Positions 19,847-28,608 of a stretch of 64,000 nt of DNA are shown here, piece after piece. Made by a program: the position numbers and the translations under genes. Numbering within the stretch: the first letter of the stretch is position 1; the number at the start of each line of letters is the position of its first letter. Source of the DNA: Tiliqua scincoides. Lineage: Eukaryota; Chordata; Lepidosauria; Squamata; Scincidae. The notes under the pieces were generated by a model that worked only from the letters and a program-made list of their open reading frames with translations, was not told where the DNA came from and did no database searches. Where the stretch lies: contig NC_089822.1 of NCBI RefSeq assembly GCF_035046505.1, forward strand, positions 270,711,054 through 270,775,053, written 5' to 3'.

Positions 19847-22179
19847 ATCTCTTCCAGGCCCGGCCGACGCAAGAGGAAGAGGAATCTCTTCCAGGCCCGG
19901 CTGACGCAAACGCATCCAACAGATGGGAACATTTCAAGAATACCGTTTACAACACCGCCTTGTCCATATTCGGCAAGAAGACCAACAAGGCGGCAGACTG
20001 GTTTGAAGCCCACTCTGAGGAGTTGACACCAGTCATTGAGGAAAAGAGGAGAGCTCAAGCAGCATACAAGGTCTGTCCCAGTGAGCGCAACCTGCAGGTC
20101 CTCCGAACTGCTCGCAGCAAAGTCCAACAGACTGCCAGGAGATGTGCTAACGACTACTGGCTCCAGCTCTGTTCCGAGATACAGATAGCAGCTGACACGG
20201 GCAACATCAAGGGGATGTACGATGGTATCAAGCAGGCCCTAGGTCCAACACAGAAGAAAATTGCCCCTCTGAAGTCTGCCACAGGCGAGGTCATCCAGGA
20301 TCGGGCGCAGCAGATGGAACGCTGGGTGCAGCACTACTCTGAGCTATATTCCAGAGAAAATGTAGTCACCGAAGAAGCACTGAACAACATTGAGTGCCTG
20401 CCTGTGATGGAAGAGCTTGACAGTGAACCAACCCTAGAAGAACTTCACATGGCCCTGGACTCCCTTGCCTTTGGCAAGGCACCTGGAAAAGACAGCATCC
20501 CTGCTGAAGTCCTAAAATGCTGCAAAGAGATCATCGTCACTGAGCTGCATGAAATCCTCTGTCTCTGCTGGAGAGAAGGTGGAGTACCTCAAGACATGAG
20601 GGATGCAAACATCATCACGCTGTACAAGAACAAAGGTGACAGGGGTGACTGCAACAACTACCGCGGCATCTCTCTCCTTAGCGTTGTAGGAAAGCTGTTT
20701 GCCCGAGTTGTACTAAAGAGGCTCCAGGTACTTGCAGAGAGCGTCTATCCAGAATCGCAGTGTGGATTCCGAGCCAACAGGTCCACCACTGATATGGTAT
20801 TCTCCCTTAGACAACTGCAGGAGAAATGCAGGGAACAACGACAGCCACTCTTTATAGCCTTCATAGATCTCACAAAGGCTTTCGACCTGGTCAGCAGAGA
20901 CGGCCTCTTCAAGATTCTCCCCAAGATTGGATGTCCACCCAGGCTCCTCAGCATCATCAGATCCTTCCACAAGGACATGAAGGGCACTGTTGTCTTCGAT
21001 GGCTCCACATCAGACCCTTTTGACATCCGAAGCGGAGTGAAGCAGGGCTGTGTTCTTGCACCAACCTTGTTTGGGATTTTCTTCGCTGTCCTGCTGAAGC
21101 AGGCCTTTGGAACTGCAACAGAAGGCATCTATCTCCGGACCAGATCAGACGGAAAGCTCTTCAACCTCTCCAGACTGAGAGCAAAATCCAAAGTCCAGCT
21201 GAAATGTCTGCGTGACTTCCTCTTTGCCGACGATGCAGCTGTCACTACCCACTCTGCCAAAGATCTCCAGCAGCTCATGGATCGTTTTAGCAAGGCCTGC
21301 CAAGATTTTGGACTGACAATCAGCCTGAAGAAAACACAGGTCATGGTTCAGGATGTGGACTCACCTCCCTGCATTACAATCTCTGAGCATGAACTGGAGG
21401 TTGTCCATGACTTTGTGTACCTTGGCTCAACGATTTCCGACACTCATTCTCTCGATGCCGAGCTAAACAGGCGCATCGGTAAAGCAGCTACCACGTTTTC
21501 CAGACTCACAAAGAGAGTCTGGTCCAACAAGAAGCTGACGGAACATACCAAGATCCAGGTCTACAGAGCTTGCGTCCTGAGTACACTTCTGTACTGCAGC
21601 GAGTCATGGACTCTTCGCCCACAACAGGAGAGGAAACTGAGCGCTTTCCACATGCGCTGCCTCCGACGCATCCTCGGCATCACCTGGCAGGACAAAGTTC
21701 CAAACAACACAGTCCTGGAACGTGCTGGAATCCCTAGCATGTATTCACTGCTGAAACAGAGACGCCTGCGTTGGCTTGGTCATGTCGTGAGAATGGATGA
21801 TGGCCGGATCCCAAAGGATCTCCTCTATGGAGAACTCGTGCAAGGAAAGCGCCCTACAGGTAGACCACAGCTGCGATATAAGGACATCTGCAAGAGGGAT
21901 CTGAAGGCCTTAGGGATGGACCTCAACAAGTGGGAAACCCTGGCCTCTGAGCGGCCCGCTTGGAGGCAGGCTGTGCAGCATGGCCTTTCCCAGTTTGAAG
22001 AGACACTTTGCCAACAGTCTGAGGCTAAGAGGCAAAGAAGGAAGGCCCATAGCCAGGGAGACAGACCAGGGACAGACTGCACTTGCTCCCGGTGTGGAAG
22101 GGATTGTCACTCCCGGATTGGCCTTTTCAGCCACACTAGACGCTGTGCCAGAACCACCTTTCAGAGCGCGATACCATAG
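19834..22179 (+). CDS. LINE reverse transcriptase (Vingi-like)
   Basis: 781 open codons, of which the first few come from the hAT end. The RT domain has APGKDSIPAEVLK, NYRGISLLSVVGKLFARVVL, FIDLTKAFDLVSRDGL, GVKQGCVLAPTLFGIFF and the catalytic FADDAAV. The C-terminus shows RRLRWLGHVVRM, GRPQLRYKDICKRDLKAL and a finger of form C-x2-C-x12-H-x4-C near the end (CSRCGRDCHSRIGLFSHTRR and the next Cys). The endonuclease is missing through 5' truncation, so it is not autonomous. The absence of stops over 2.3 kb indicates a recent insertion. Confidence 0.9.
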   Translation: MSTPDLFQARPTQEEEESLPGPADANASNRWEHFKNTVYNTALSIFGKKTNKAADWFEAHSEELTPVIEEKRRAQAAYKVCPSERNLQVLRTARSKVQQTARRCANDYWLQLCSEIQIAADTGNIKGMYDGIKQALGPTQKKIAPLKSATGEVIQDRAQQMERWVQHYSELYSRENVVTEEALNNIECLPVMEELDSEPTLEELHMALDSLAFGKAPGKDSIPAEVLKCCKEIIVTELHEILCLCWREGGVPQDMRDANIITLYKNKGDRGDCNNYRGISLLSVVGKLFARVVLKRLQVLAESVYPESQCGFRANRSTTDMVFSLRQLQEKCREQRQPLFIAFIDLTKAFDLVSRDGLFKILPKIGCPPRLLSIIRSFHKDMKGTVVFDGSTSDPFDIRSGVKQGCVLAPTLFGIFFAVLLKQAFGTATEGIYLRTRSDGKLFNLSRLRAKSKVQLKCLRDFLFADDAAVTTHSAKDLQQLMDRFSKACQDFGLTISLKKTQVMVQDVDSPPCITISEHELEVVHDFVYLGSTISDTHSLDAELNRRIGKAATTFSRLTKRVWSNKKLTEHTKIQVYRACVLSTLLYCSESWTLRPQQERKLSAFHMRCLRRILGITWQDKVPNNTVLERAGIPSMYSLLKQRRLRWLGHVVRMDDGRIPKDLLYGELVQGKRPTGRPQLRYKDICKRDLKALGMDLNKWETLASERPAWRQAVQHGLSQFEETLCQQSEAKRQRRKAHSQGDRPGTDCTCSRCGRDCHSRIGLFSHTRRCARTTFQSAIP

Positions 22180-22207
22180 TCTTTCGAGACTGAAGGTTGC
22201 CAATACT
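19851..22207 (+). mobile_element. Vingi-like LINE, 5'-truncated with open RT frame
   Basis: An insertion into the right end of the hAT element, flanked by an 11-base duplication ACCCCTGATCT (19840-19850 and 22208-22218). The 5' junction carries a tandem duplication of CTCTTCCAGGCCCGGC. The 3' end has TCTTTCGAGACTGAAGG and GTTGCCAATAC, the same tail as the 5S-type SINEs in this window. The clade call rests on the RT without RNase H, the C-terminal Cys/His finger and this SINE tail link; the exact clade could differ. Confidence 0.88.
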
Positions 22208-22222
22208 ACCCCTGATCTATAA

Positions 22223-22880
22223 GATTCCTTTTACCTGTGCAAATGCAACATTGGTAGCTGGGGTTCCATCTGCTGGCCATTTGCAGTAATTTCACCCCAT
22301 GGCAGCTTCTCCATTAACTCTGTGCATCCCAAATTTTCTCAACCCGCCTTGTTCTTTTTGTATTTAATCCTTTTGGTTTAATCTGGTTGTACTTTAACCC
22401 TGGGTCTGCCTGGTTTCTGGCATGGGAAGTAGAGATAATTGTCACATCTCTTTACAGAAGCTGCTGTAAGAGTGATTGGGAAAGGAGCCCCTGAGGTCCA
22501 GAATTTTCTTGGGAGGGTTTGTGTTTGTTTTGGGCCCAGACAGCCCCCCTCTGTCTGACCTGACAGCCTGGGCTGTTGGCAGTGGATCCATTCTAGAAAG
22601 GTATTCCCCTATCCAAACAGGGAAAGAGTGGAGCCAGGAAGGAGTGAGTATGCGAACCATTAGACACTATTGCCCTGTGGCAGCCTGCAGTCTCCAAGGG
22701 TTCCCTCCTTCTTCCATGATGGGGGGATTTGGCTGATGGGAAGGTGTAAGCCTGCCCCTAGTCTTACAAAATCCCCCTGCCTTCCAGTTTGTCCTATCCT
22801 GCTGACTATGCCAATCTGTCCTGTCCAATTTATTCCATCTCCCAATGCCCACTTTTTGGCTAATTAATTCCCTTCTCCAA
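22223..22880. other. Unannotated intronic stretch
   Basis: Part of intron 5 of the V2R pseudogene. No repeat or exon recognised. Confidence 0.45.
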
Positions 22881-22889
22881 GAACAGCAG

Positions 22890-23440
22890 CTGCAGTGTGC
22901 AAAGGAATTGCTGAACACCCTTGTCAGTTGGAGCAACTGACAGAATTTATTGCTACACAAACGCTCCCTGCAATTCCTCTTGTCCAGAGGTTTCCCTTCC
23001 CCAAAACTCCACTTAACTTAATGGGTAAAGGTCCGAAGCATCCAGTTCAAGTGCACAGCAGCTTCAGAGCACAGTCCAGTCTTCTCAGTCCAAGCCAGCA
23101 GTGTCCCACGTCCTTTTCCTTGTATGCGTCCAATGCAGATCCTGGCAGAGTCCCCCATGTGTGTGTGTTTTTCCTAGGGCTGCTTTTATTCTTGAAGCTC
23201 CTTGTTAAACAAAATGCAGCTCAGCTGTGAGCTGCCTTCTTCAGTCCATGTCCATGCAAAGTCCCATCAAATGAAGCTCAGGTGTCCATCAAAGTCTCCA
23301 TTGGACTTGATTGATTACAGCTGTGGAGCCAGCCCTGCTCTTCCCAGAGCTGTCAAGCAGCTGTCAAAATATGGGAATAGCTGTCAGCACTGCACCTTCT
23401 GCTTTGTGATCTTCCATTACAACCCTCCCCCAAACGTTTT
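22890..23440 (-). mobile_element. Possible fossil LTR fragment
   Basis: On the minus strand a purine run GGGGGAGGGT (near 23425-23435) is followed by TGTAATGG, as a polypurine tract meets a 3' LTR. An AATAAA lies near the far end (minus strand, about 22950). No second LTR and no coding part are seen. Tentative; family not assigned. Confidence 0.3.
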
Positions 23441-23667
23441 TTTGCGTGTAGCATCTGCCTGATGCAGAATCCTGTAGGACTCCAAATCTTTGTTCCTTTT
23501 GGCTGATCCTAATGAAGCATTATTCTGGTTGGATCTGTGGGTTTTTCTAACAGATGAATGCAGCCATGCAGGTTTTTCTACAAGAACGATTATTGTAGGG
23601 GCTGCTTCCTGCTATAGTTAAAGAAACCACCTACTTTTGGACCCCTCTTCCAACTGAGAGGTTAGAC

Positions 23668-23847
23668 CAGTAGTGTAAGCAGAGGGGGCCAGTGTGGTAA
23701 GTCCAGCAGGTCCCACAATGTGCTGTGTAAGCAGCGTTGCTGTTGCTGCCCTAAATTGATCCAATGGCGAGTTGGAGGGCCCACTTACACTGCACTTTCT
23801 GGCTCCTGCTGTACTTACCACACTGCCCCCCTCTGGCTATGCTACTG
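23668..23847 (+). mobile_element. Diverged hAT MITE, CAGTGGCGTAGCT family
   Basis: Ends CAGTAGTGTAAGCAGAGGGG and CCCCTCTGGCTATGCTACTG are inverted copies. The flanks GGTTAGAC and GGTTGGAC agree at 7 of 8 bases, fitting a hAT target duplication. More diverged than the copy at 16403. Confidence 0.75.
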
Positions 23848-24041
23848 GGTTGGACAATAATGTCCATCTCCATCCCTGTTACACATTAACCCTACCTGAC
23901 CTCACCGGCATTGAGCCTTCACTGGCTTTTGGAAATAAGTTGTTATTCTAACATGTAGCTGATAAACCATAATGGAACTCAGACTATTATAGGTTATAAG
24001 GGAGATACTAGTGATGCTGAAGTCATTTTGCGTCTTTTCAG

Positions 24042-24367
24042 ATGCTGACCACTGCGAAAATTGTCCAGAAGATCAGTATCCAAACACAGGCCGAGATCAG
24101 TGCATTCCGAAGACTGTGATGTGCTTGTCCTACGAAGACATTCTGGGGATCAGCCTCACTTCAGTTCAGGATCAGTTGCCCTGTTCTTGACCGTCATCGC
24201 AGGTTTGGTTCTAGGTATTTTTTCAAATACCGTGAGACGCCAGTAGTCAAGGCCCATAACCGGGATCTCTCCTATATCCTCCTTGCCTCCCTCCTGCTCT
24301 CCTTTTTGTCCTCCTTTCTGTTCATTGGCAAGCCGAGGAGGGTGACCTGCCTTCTCCGCTGTCAGGC
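24042..24367 (+). pseudogene. V2R pseudogene exon 6, truncated
   Basis: Starts DADHCENCPEDQYPN and CLSYEDILG as expected for the last V2R exon, then changes frame. Homology to the sibling resumes in another frame ([19 protein letters not shown]) and stops after the first intracellular loop (RRVTCLLR). A CR1 tail end (GGCTGTTCTTATGTTCTTATG) follows directly. Confidence 0.88.
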
Positions 24368-24404
24368 AGATTGAGAGGGGCTGTTCTTATGTTCTTATGA
24401 CATG

Positions 24405-24514
24405 GCACTTTCAGAGTCTTCCACATGCGCAACTCACGAGTCACCGAGCCACCCGAAATCACACATTTTCACAACTCGCGTCTAAGTCACTGACTCAAGT
24501 TCCCAACCCTGAGG
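24405..24514 (-). repeat. Repeat beginning CAGGGTTGGGAACT, copy 2
   Basis: Inverted relative to the copy at 16262 and placed just beyond the V2R pseudogene's last exon. Confidence 0.55.
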
Positions 24515-24809
24515 GATTCCACGGGGAAAAGGGCTGACCGCAGGGGACTGCCGCTGCAAAGGGGTGTCAAAGTGGATTGCGTGTGAGAACAACTAGGGCC
24601 TGTGACCAGGGCCGGCTTTAAACCAGTTGGACCAATTGCTCCTAACTGGACCCTTCGCCTAAGAGACAACATGCTGGGGCCATCTACTCTTCTCTTGACA
24701 AATACACACAACACGTTGCGACAGACACCAAACACCACATTGCAGGTTGTATAGACAACAGCAATGATTTTCATTCTGAATTGTCTTTTCATTGTCATTG
24801 TCTTTTCCC

Positions 24810-25207
24810 TCTCACATAACACCAGAACCAGGGGACATCCACGAGTGTTGGGAGAGTTAGGACAGACAGAAGAAAATATTTCTTTACCCAGCATGAAATT
24901 AGTCTGTGGAACTCCTTGCCAGAAGAAGTAGTGATGGCATCTTCCTGGATGCCTTTAAGAGGGGATTGGACAAATTTCTGGTGGAAAAGTTCATTACGGG
25001 TTACAAGTCAGTAGATATGTGCAAGCTCTCGGTTTTGGAGGCAGGCTGCCTCTGTTTGCCAGATGCAGGGGAGGGCACCAAGATGCAGGTTGTGCCTGTA
25101 GTCTTGTATGCTCCCTGGGCATTTGGTGGGCTGCTGTGAGATACAGGAAGCAGGACTAGATGGGCCTGTGGCCAGATACAGCGGGGCTCTTCTTATGTTC
25201 TTATGAT
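24810..25207 (+). mobile_element. CR1 LINE 3' part
   Basis: Plus strand. It covers the last RT codons (remnant of the [22 protein letters not shown] and WNSLPEEVVMASS regions) and the full 3' tail, ending TTCTTATGTTCTTATG. The bases 24515-24809 hold no certain feature. Confidence 0.85.
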
Positions 25208-25378
25208 TTCTTAAAGATATAACCATTTGTTTATACTGTTTATATCTGGAATTTTTGTTTACTGTACTTGAATTACATAATATGTTAATTAATTATAGAA
25301 GGACATAAAATTTAAAATAAATTGTATTCATGCCTCAAAGATTCTGCAGACCTTGGCTGTGAACCTGGGAAACAAAAG

Positions 25379-25379
<1 letters not shown>

Positions 25380-25413
<34 letters not shown>
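25380..25413. repeat. (GA)n microsatellite
   Basis: A run of about 16 GA units. Confidence 0.95.
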
Positions 25414-25419
<6 letters not shown>

Positions 25420-25667
25420 GCAGGGAGGGGAAAGTGCAGTTCCAGTCCCGTTTGAAGGGACAGCCCTGTAAGGTGTCCCCTGGGGTGGCACATCTTCCAG
25501 CTACACTGCTGGACAGTCCTGGTCTGGATGGGTCCCAGGTCTGGTTACGTGAGTGTCCATCATCATTCCTTCTGGCGGGAGGTGAGGTTGACCAGAAGGA
25601 CAGAAGATTGGGCTGCCCCACACAAGGCCAGTATTTTTCCACTCTGGGGAACTCTCCAGGCACGCAG

Positions 25668-25722
25668 AAGAACATAAGAACATCCCCACTGGATCAGACC
25701 GTAGGCCCACCTTTTCCAGCCC
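25668..25722 (-). mobile_element. CR1 LINE tail end
   Basis: The last 55 bases of a minus-strand CR1 tail (AAGAACATAAGAACATCCCC, GGATCAGACCGTAGGCCCAC). Confidence 0.65.
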
Positions 25723-25799
25723 CAGCAGTTGTGCAATTGCACAACAATACCAGTGCCTCTTCAGCCAGCTTTGCCAAGCTCAGGAGACCCCATTGCTGA

Positions 25800-26016
25800 C
25801 CCCTGGCAGAGTCTGGAACTGCATTCTCGCAAACATGTTTTCTCCAGCTCACACCTGCGCATGGAGACACACAGGGAGACCAGGTGTTGCACTGATGACT
25901 GCCCTCACTGTTATTACCCAAATCACGGTGTTCTATTCTCCAAAGTTCAACGAATTCTTTTTTCTTAAAGATCATCTTGATCTTCGTAAACAGAGACTGT
26001 GACTGAAAAAACTGGT
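25800..26016 (+). other. V2R upstream region, left of the LTR element
   Basis: Homologous to 62257-62440, including TTTTCTCCAGC, CACACCTGCGCATGGAG and ATTACCCAAATCA. Together with 28187-28390 it forms the original 5' flank of the intact V2R gene, now split by the LTR element. It may hold promoter sequence, but no motif was identified. Confidence 0.6.
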
Positions 26017-26415
26017 TGTTTTGCCAAATCCCAAGCCACTGGGCCTTGCAAGCCAGTCCAATCAGAGTTGCCAATAAGCCAAGTTCCAGTCCAATGGTCA
26101 GGTTCCAGGTAGGTCAGTCCAATCCGTCAGGGTATCCAAATCAAAGTCCAAAGCCAAAGTCCAATCACAATCCAGTCTTTCCCAATTCCATAGACCAAGT
26201 CACCTCACCACATTCACTCCTCCTACAACCCACAATCCTTTCTATCTCAGGTGCTCCTTATATCCTGAGGGATCTCCTTTAGCCTCTAGTGGCTGCAGCT
26301 GTGCAGCACACCTCCAGCTACCACCTGGGCCTTAATCCTGCATTCACTTAGAGCAAGGGGCACTGTGGACACCACACCCTATCTCCTCGGTAATATCTTC
26401 CGCAATTCCAATACA
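26017..26415 (-). repeat. 3' LTR of the hnRNP M-carrying element
   Basis: 399 bases. In element orientation it begins TGTATTGGAATTGCGG and ends TTGGCAAAACA. Practically identical to the partner LTR at 27788-28186. Confidence 0.93.
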
Positions 26416-26491
26416 ATCCACCCCTTGGTGTCACAGTGGTTCCCTTGATCAATTGCTCTTTTTTCTTGGACCATCCACCCCTTGGTCTGTT

Positions 26492-27718
26492 TCATCTTTT
26501 CCATACCGGTTGCTGAAGCTCCCATACAGTCCAATCCATTCTGGTGCCCATTTGGTCTATATCATGCCCCATCCCAGAGGGCAGCCTATCAATCCCAGTG
26601 GTCCTGCAATTAAGTCCAGAGGCCATCCTATTAATTGCAGGCATGCTGGCTCCTCCACTTCCACCTGTTCCCCTCTCTAGGGCATCCCCAAAACTACAAG
26701 GCATTCCCATTCTATTTCTTCGGGAGTCTCTTTCAAACCCCCTTCCAGCAGCAAAGCCCATTTTATTCATCCTGCCAAGCCCCATTCTAGGAGGATAATG
26801 GCCCAAACTCTCCATGCCATGGAAAGGGCCTTCCATTCCTCCCATTTTGTTCATCCTAAAATCCAAGCCTTTCATACCCGTTGTTCCAGGTCCCAAGTTG
26901 CCTATCTCCAGGCCCTTGGTCAAGTGGTTTGCATTAATAGGTCTCCCTCCTGGTCCCAGCCCCATACCAATGCCCCCAAGTCCATGAGGAAGCTGCTGGG
27001 GTTGCTCTGGAGGAGAGCAGTCTCTGTTTGGTAAGGCTCGTTCATCCATCTTCACGTGCATCTGTCTACCAAACAGCAACTGTCCATTGAACATGGAGAT
27101 GGCCTGGACAGCTTCAATTACTTGCTCAAAAGTCACAGTGCCAATCCCTCGACTTCTGCCATCTTTGTCTTTAAAAATGTCTGCACGGACAACCACACCG
27201 GCCATGCTGAACACATCCTTCAGTTTCTTCCAGCCAACTTTGTACTTCAAATTCGCAACAAACACAGTGCTTCCCAATCTGCCAGCCTGAAAAGAGTCAA
27301 AGAGGCCCTCTTTGCTGCTCCTGCAGCCCCACCCCTTTATCTCTAGTCCAGACCGGCACTTCAGTTCAACCAGGCGTCCTGCCTGTGCCTTATACAGGCT
27401 CTCTGCAGCCTTTATATCTTTGTGGGCATTTGCAAAGGCCTTCACATATGTGAGATTTTTCTCTCTTTCAATGCAAATTAGCCCTTTTAACTTGGCAACT
27501 TCCTCTCTCAGAATTCTCTTCTCCACATCCTCCCCACCTGACCCCCTGAGCCTTTTCAGGGAAAGGATGCCATATTTAATGAGTCCTCCCATATACTGCA
27601 CCATCTGGAAAACGGTCCAAAGAATGCTCAAAGTAGCCCAGACATTCCATAATAGGACAGGAGCATTTGCTTTCCATATAGCAAGGTCCAGGGCCTCCCA
27701 GATCTGCCAGAGATCCAT
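26492..27718 (-). CDS. Fossil element ORF: leader protein fused to hnRNP M-like RRM
   Basis: 408 codons, starting about 50 bases after the primer-binding site. Residues 1-145 hold a hydrophobic stretch (about 20-45) and a Lys/Glu-rich probable coiled coil (about 65-120), unlike hnRNP M and presumably the element's own gag-type leader. From about residue 146 the text follows vertebrate hnRNP M: an RRM with RNP2 TVFVANL and RNP1 RGIGTVTF, then MFNGQLLF, MHVKMDERALP and PQQLPHGLGGIGMGLGPGG, passing into a Gly/Met-rich tail. The hnRNP M paralogue MYEF2 fits less well. As hnRNP M is a nuclear splicing factor of many exons, an uninterrupted copy implies capture from processed RNA. Part of an element fossil; function not inferred. 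Confidence 0.88.
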   Translation of the reverse strand: MDLWQIWEALDLAIWKANAPVLLWNVWATLSILWTVFQMVQYMGGLIKYGILSLKRLRGSGGEDVEKRILREEVAKLKGLICIEREKNLTYVKAFANAHKDIKAAESLYKAQAGRLVELKCRSGLEIKGWGCRSSKEGLFDSFQAGRLGSTVFVANLKYKVGWKKLKDVFSMAGVVVRADIFKDKDGRSRGIGTVTFEQVIEAVQAISMFNGQLLFGRQMHVKMDERALPNRDCSPPEQPQQLPHGLGGIGMGLGPGGRPINANHLTKGLEIGNLGPGTTGMKGLDFRMNKMGGMEGPFHGMESLGHYPPRMGLGRMNKMGFAAGRGFERDSRRNRMGMPCSFGDALERGTGGSGGASMPAINRMASGLNCRTTGIDRLPSGMGHDIDQMGTRMDWTVWELQQPVWKR

Positions 27719-27787
27719 TTGCTTGCTCTCTTGTTAGACAAGGGGATACTACTTGCCTTGGGCTTGTACCCCACTCCTGGTACCAAT

Positions 27788-28186
27788 TGTTTTGCCAAAT
27801 CCCAAGCCACTGGGCCTTGCAAGCCAGTCCAATCAGAGTTGCCAATAAGCCAAGTTCCAGTCCAATGGTCAGGTTCCAGGTAGGTCAGTCCAATCCGTCA
27901 GGGTATCCAAATCAAAGTCCAAAGCCAAAGTCCAATCACAATCCAGTCTTTCCCAATTCCATAAACCAAGTCACCTCACCACATTCACTCCTCCTACAAC
28001 CCACAATCCTTTCTATCTCAGGTGCTCCTTATATCCTGAGGGATCTCCTTTAGCCTCTAGTGGCTGCAGCTGTGCAGCACACCTCCAGCTACCACCTGGG
28101 CCTTAATCCTGCATTCACTTAGAGCAAGGGGCACTGTGGACACCACACCCTATCTCCTCGGTAATATCTTCCGCAATTCCAATACA
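27788..28186 (-). repeat. 5' LTR of the hnRNP M-carrying element
   Basis: 399 bases, the upstream LTR in element orientation. It lies about 200 bases before the start codon of the intact V2R gene, pointing away from it. Confidence 0.93.
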
Positions 28187-28390
28187 CTGGTGCAGAAATA
28201 GCTTCTGGTCCAAGGAGAGCTCGAAATGGAATTCAGCCAGGGAGGACCTCTGCTGTGAGGCTTATTATCATCCCCTTCAGATGCAAGCCATTGAAGGGAC
28301 TTGCAGCCTCCGCCTGGACTGCAGCCTCCGCCTGGCAAGACGGTCTTGGCTTCCAATCCGCAGCTGGTGTTGGAGAGCAGATGCTGGGAG

Positions 28391-28608
28391 ATGACTGCAG
28401 CAGGGGTGCCCAGACTGCTGCTGCTCCTGGTCCCTGTGGCCTGTGGGGGCCTGAAGGCAAAATGCCCCCAGTCTGTGATCAGGGAGCAGAAGGAGCTGCT
28501 CAATTATTACAGGCCAGGAGACTACCTCCTCAGTGGGGCCGTTGCCACAACCAGCGCCTTCTTTCAGCCACAGCCCTTGACTGAGCCTCCCTCAACCACC
28601 ATTCCCTG
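28391..28608 (+). CDS. V2R exon 1 (signal peptide, start of ligand domain)
   Basis: Reads [20 protein letters not shown] (cleavable signal) and then [20 protein letters not shown]. Donor GTAAGC at 28609, phase 2. Confidence 0.88.

Larger units (their letters stand above)
17395..24367 (+). pseudogene. Vomeronasal type-2 receptor pseudogene, exons 4-6
   Basis: A broken V2R (class C odorant/pheromone receptor). Exon 4 is 17395-17627, exon 5 is 18178-18304 and the exon 6 start is 24042-24367. Exon 4 lacks one base near its 5' end relative to the intact gene downstream. Exon 5 has TGA after FCCYT. Exon 6 shifts frame after about 45 codons and breaks off inside the second membrane helix at a CR1 tail end. 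Exons 1-3 were not found. Splice signals remain good, so decay is moderate. Intron 5 is swollen by the hAT/Vingi nest. Confidence 0.88.
26017..28186 (-). mobile_element. Young LTR retroelement carrying an hnRNP M-like sequence
   Basis: A fossil LTR element that looks whole as an insertion. Two 399-base LTRs (TG...CA) are nearly identical; one difference was noticed by eye. The flanks are a 5-base duplication CTGGT (26012-26016, 28187-28191). Two bases inside the right LTR is an 18-base primer-binding site (27768-27785, minus strand TGGTACCAGGAGTGGGGT) fitting the 3' end of a leucine tRNA. A purine-rich AAGGGGTGGA precedes the other LTR. The interior of about 1.37 kb has one long ORF and no pol or env. 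A 5-base duplication with a Leu primer is compatible with an ERV-L-like or Ty3-like parent; family is not settled. Very young by LTR agreement. Confidence 0.92.

Noticed and set aside
16262-24514. A single 8-kb transposon carrying the V2R pseudogene
   Set aside because: The ends are similar and inverted, but no target duplication and no transposase tie them together.
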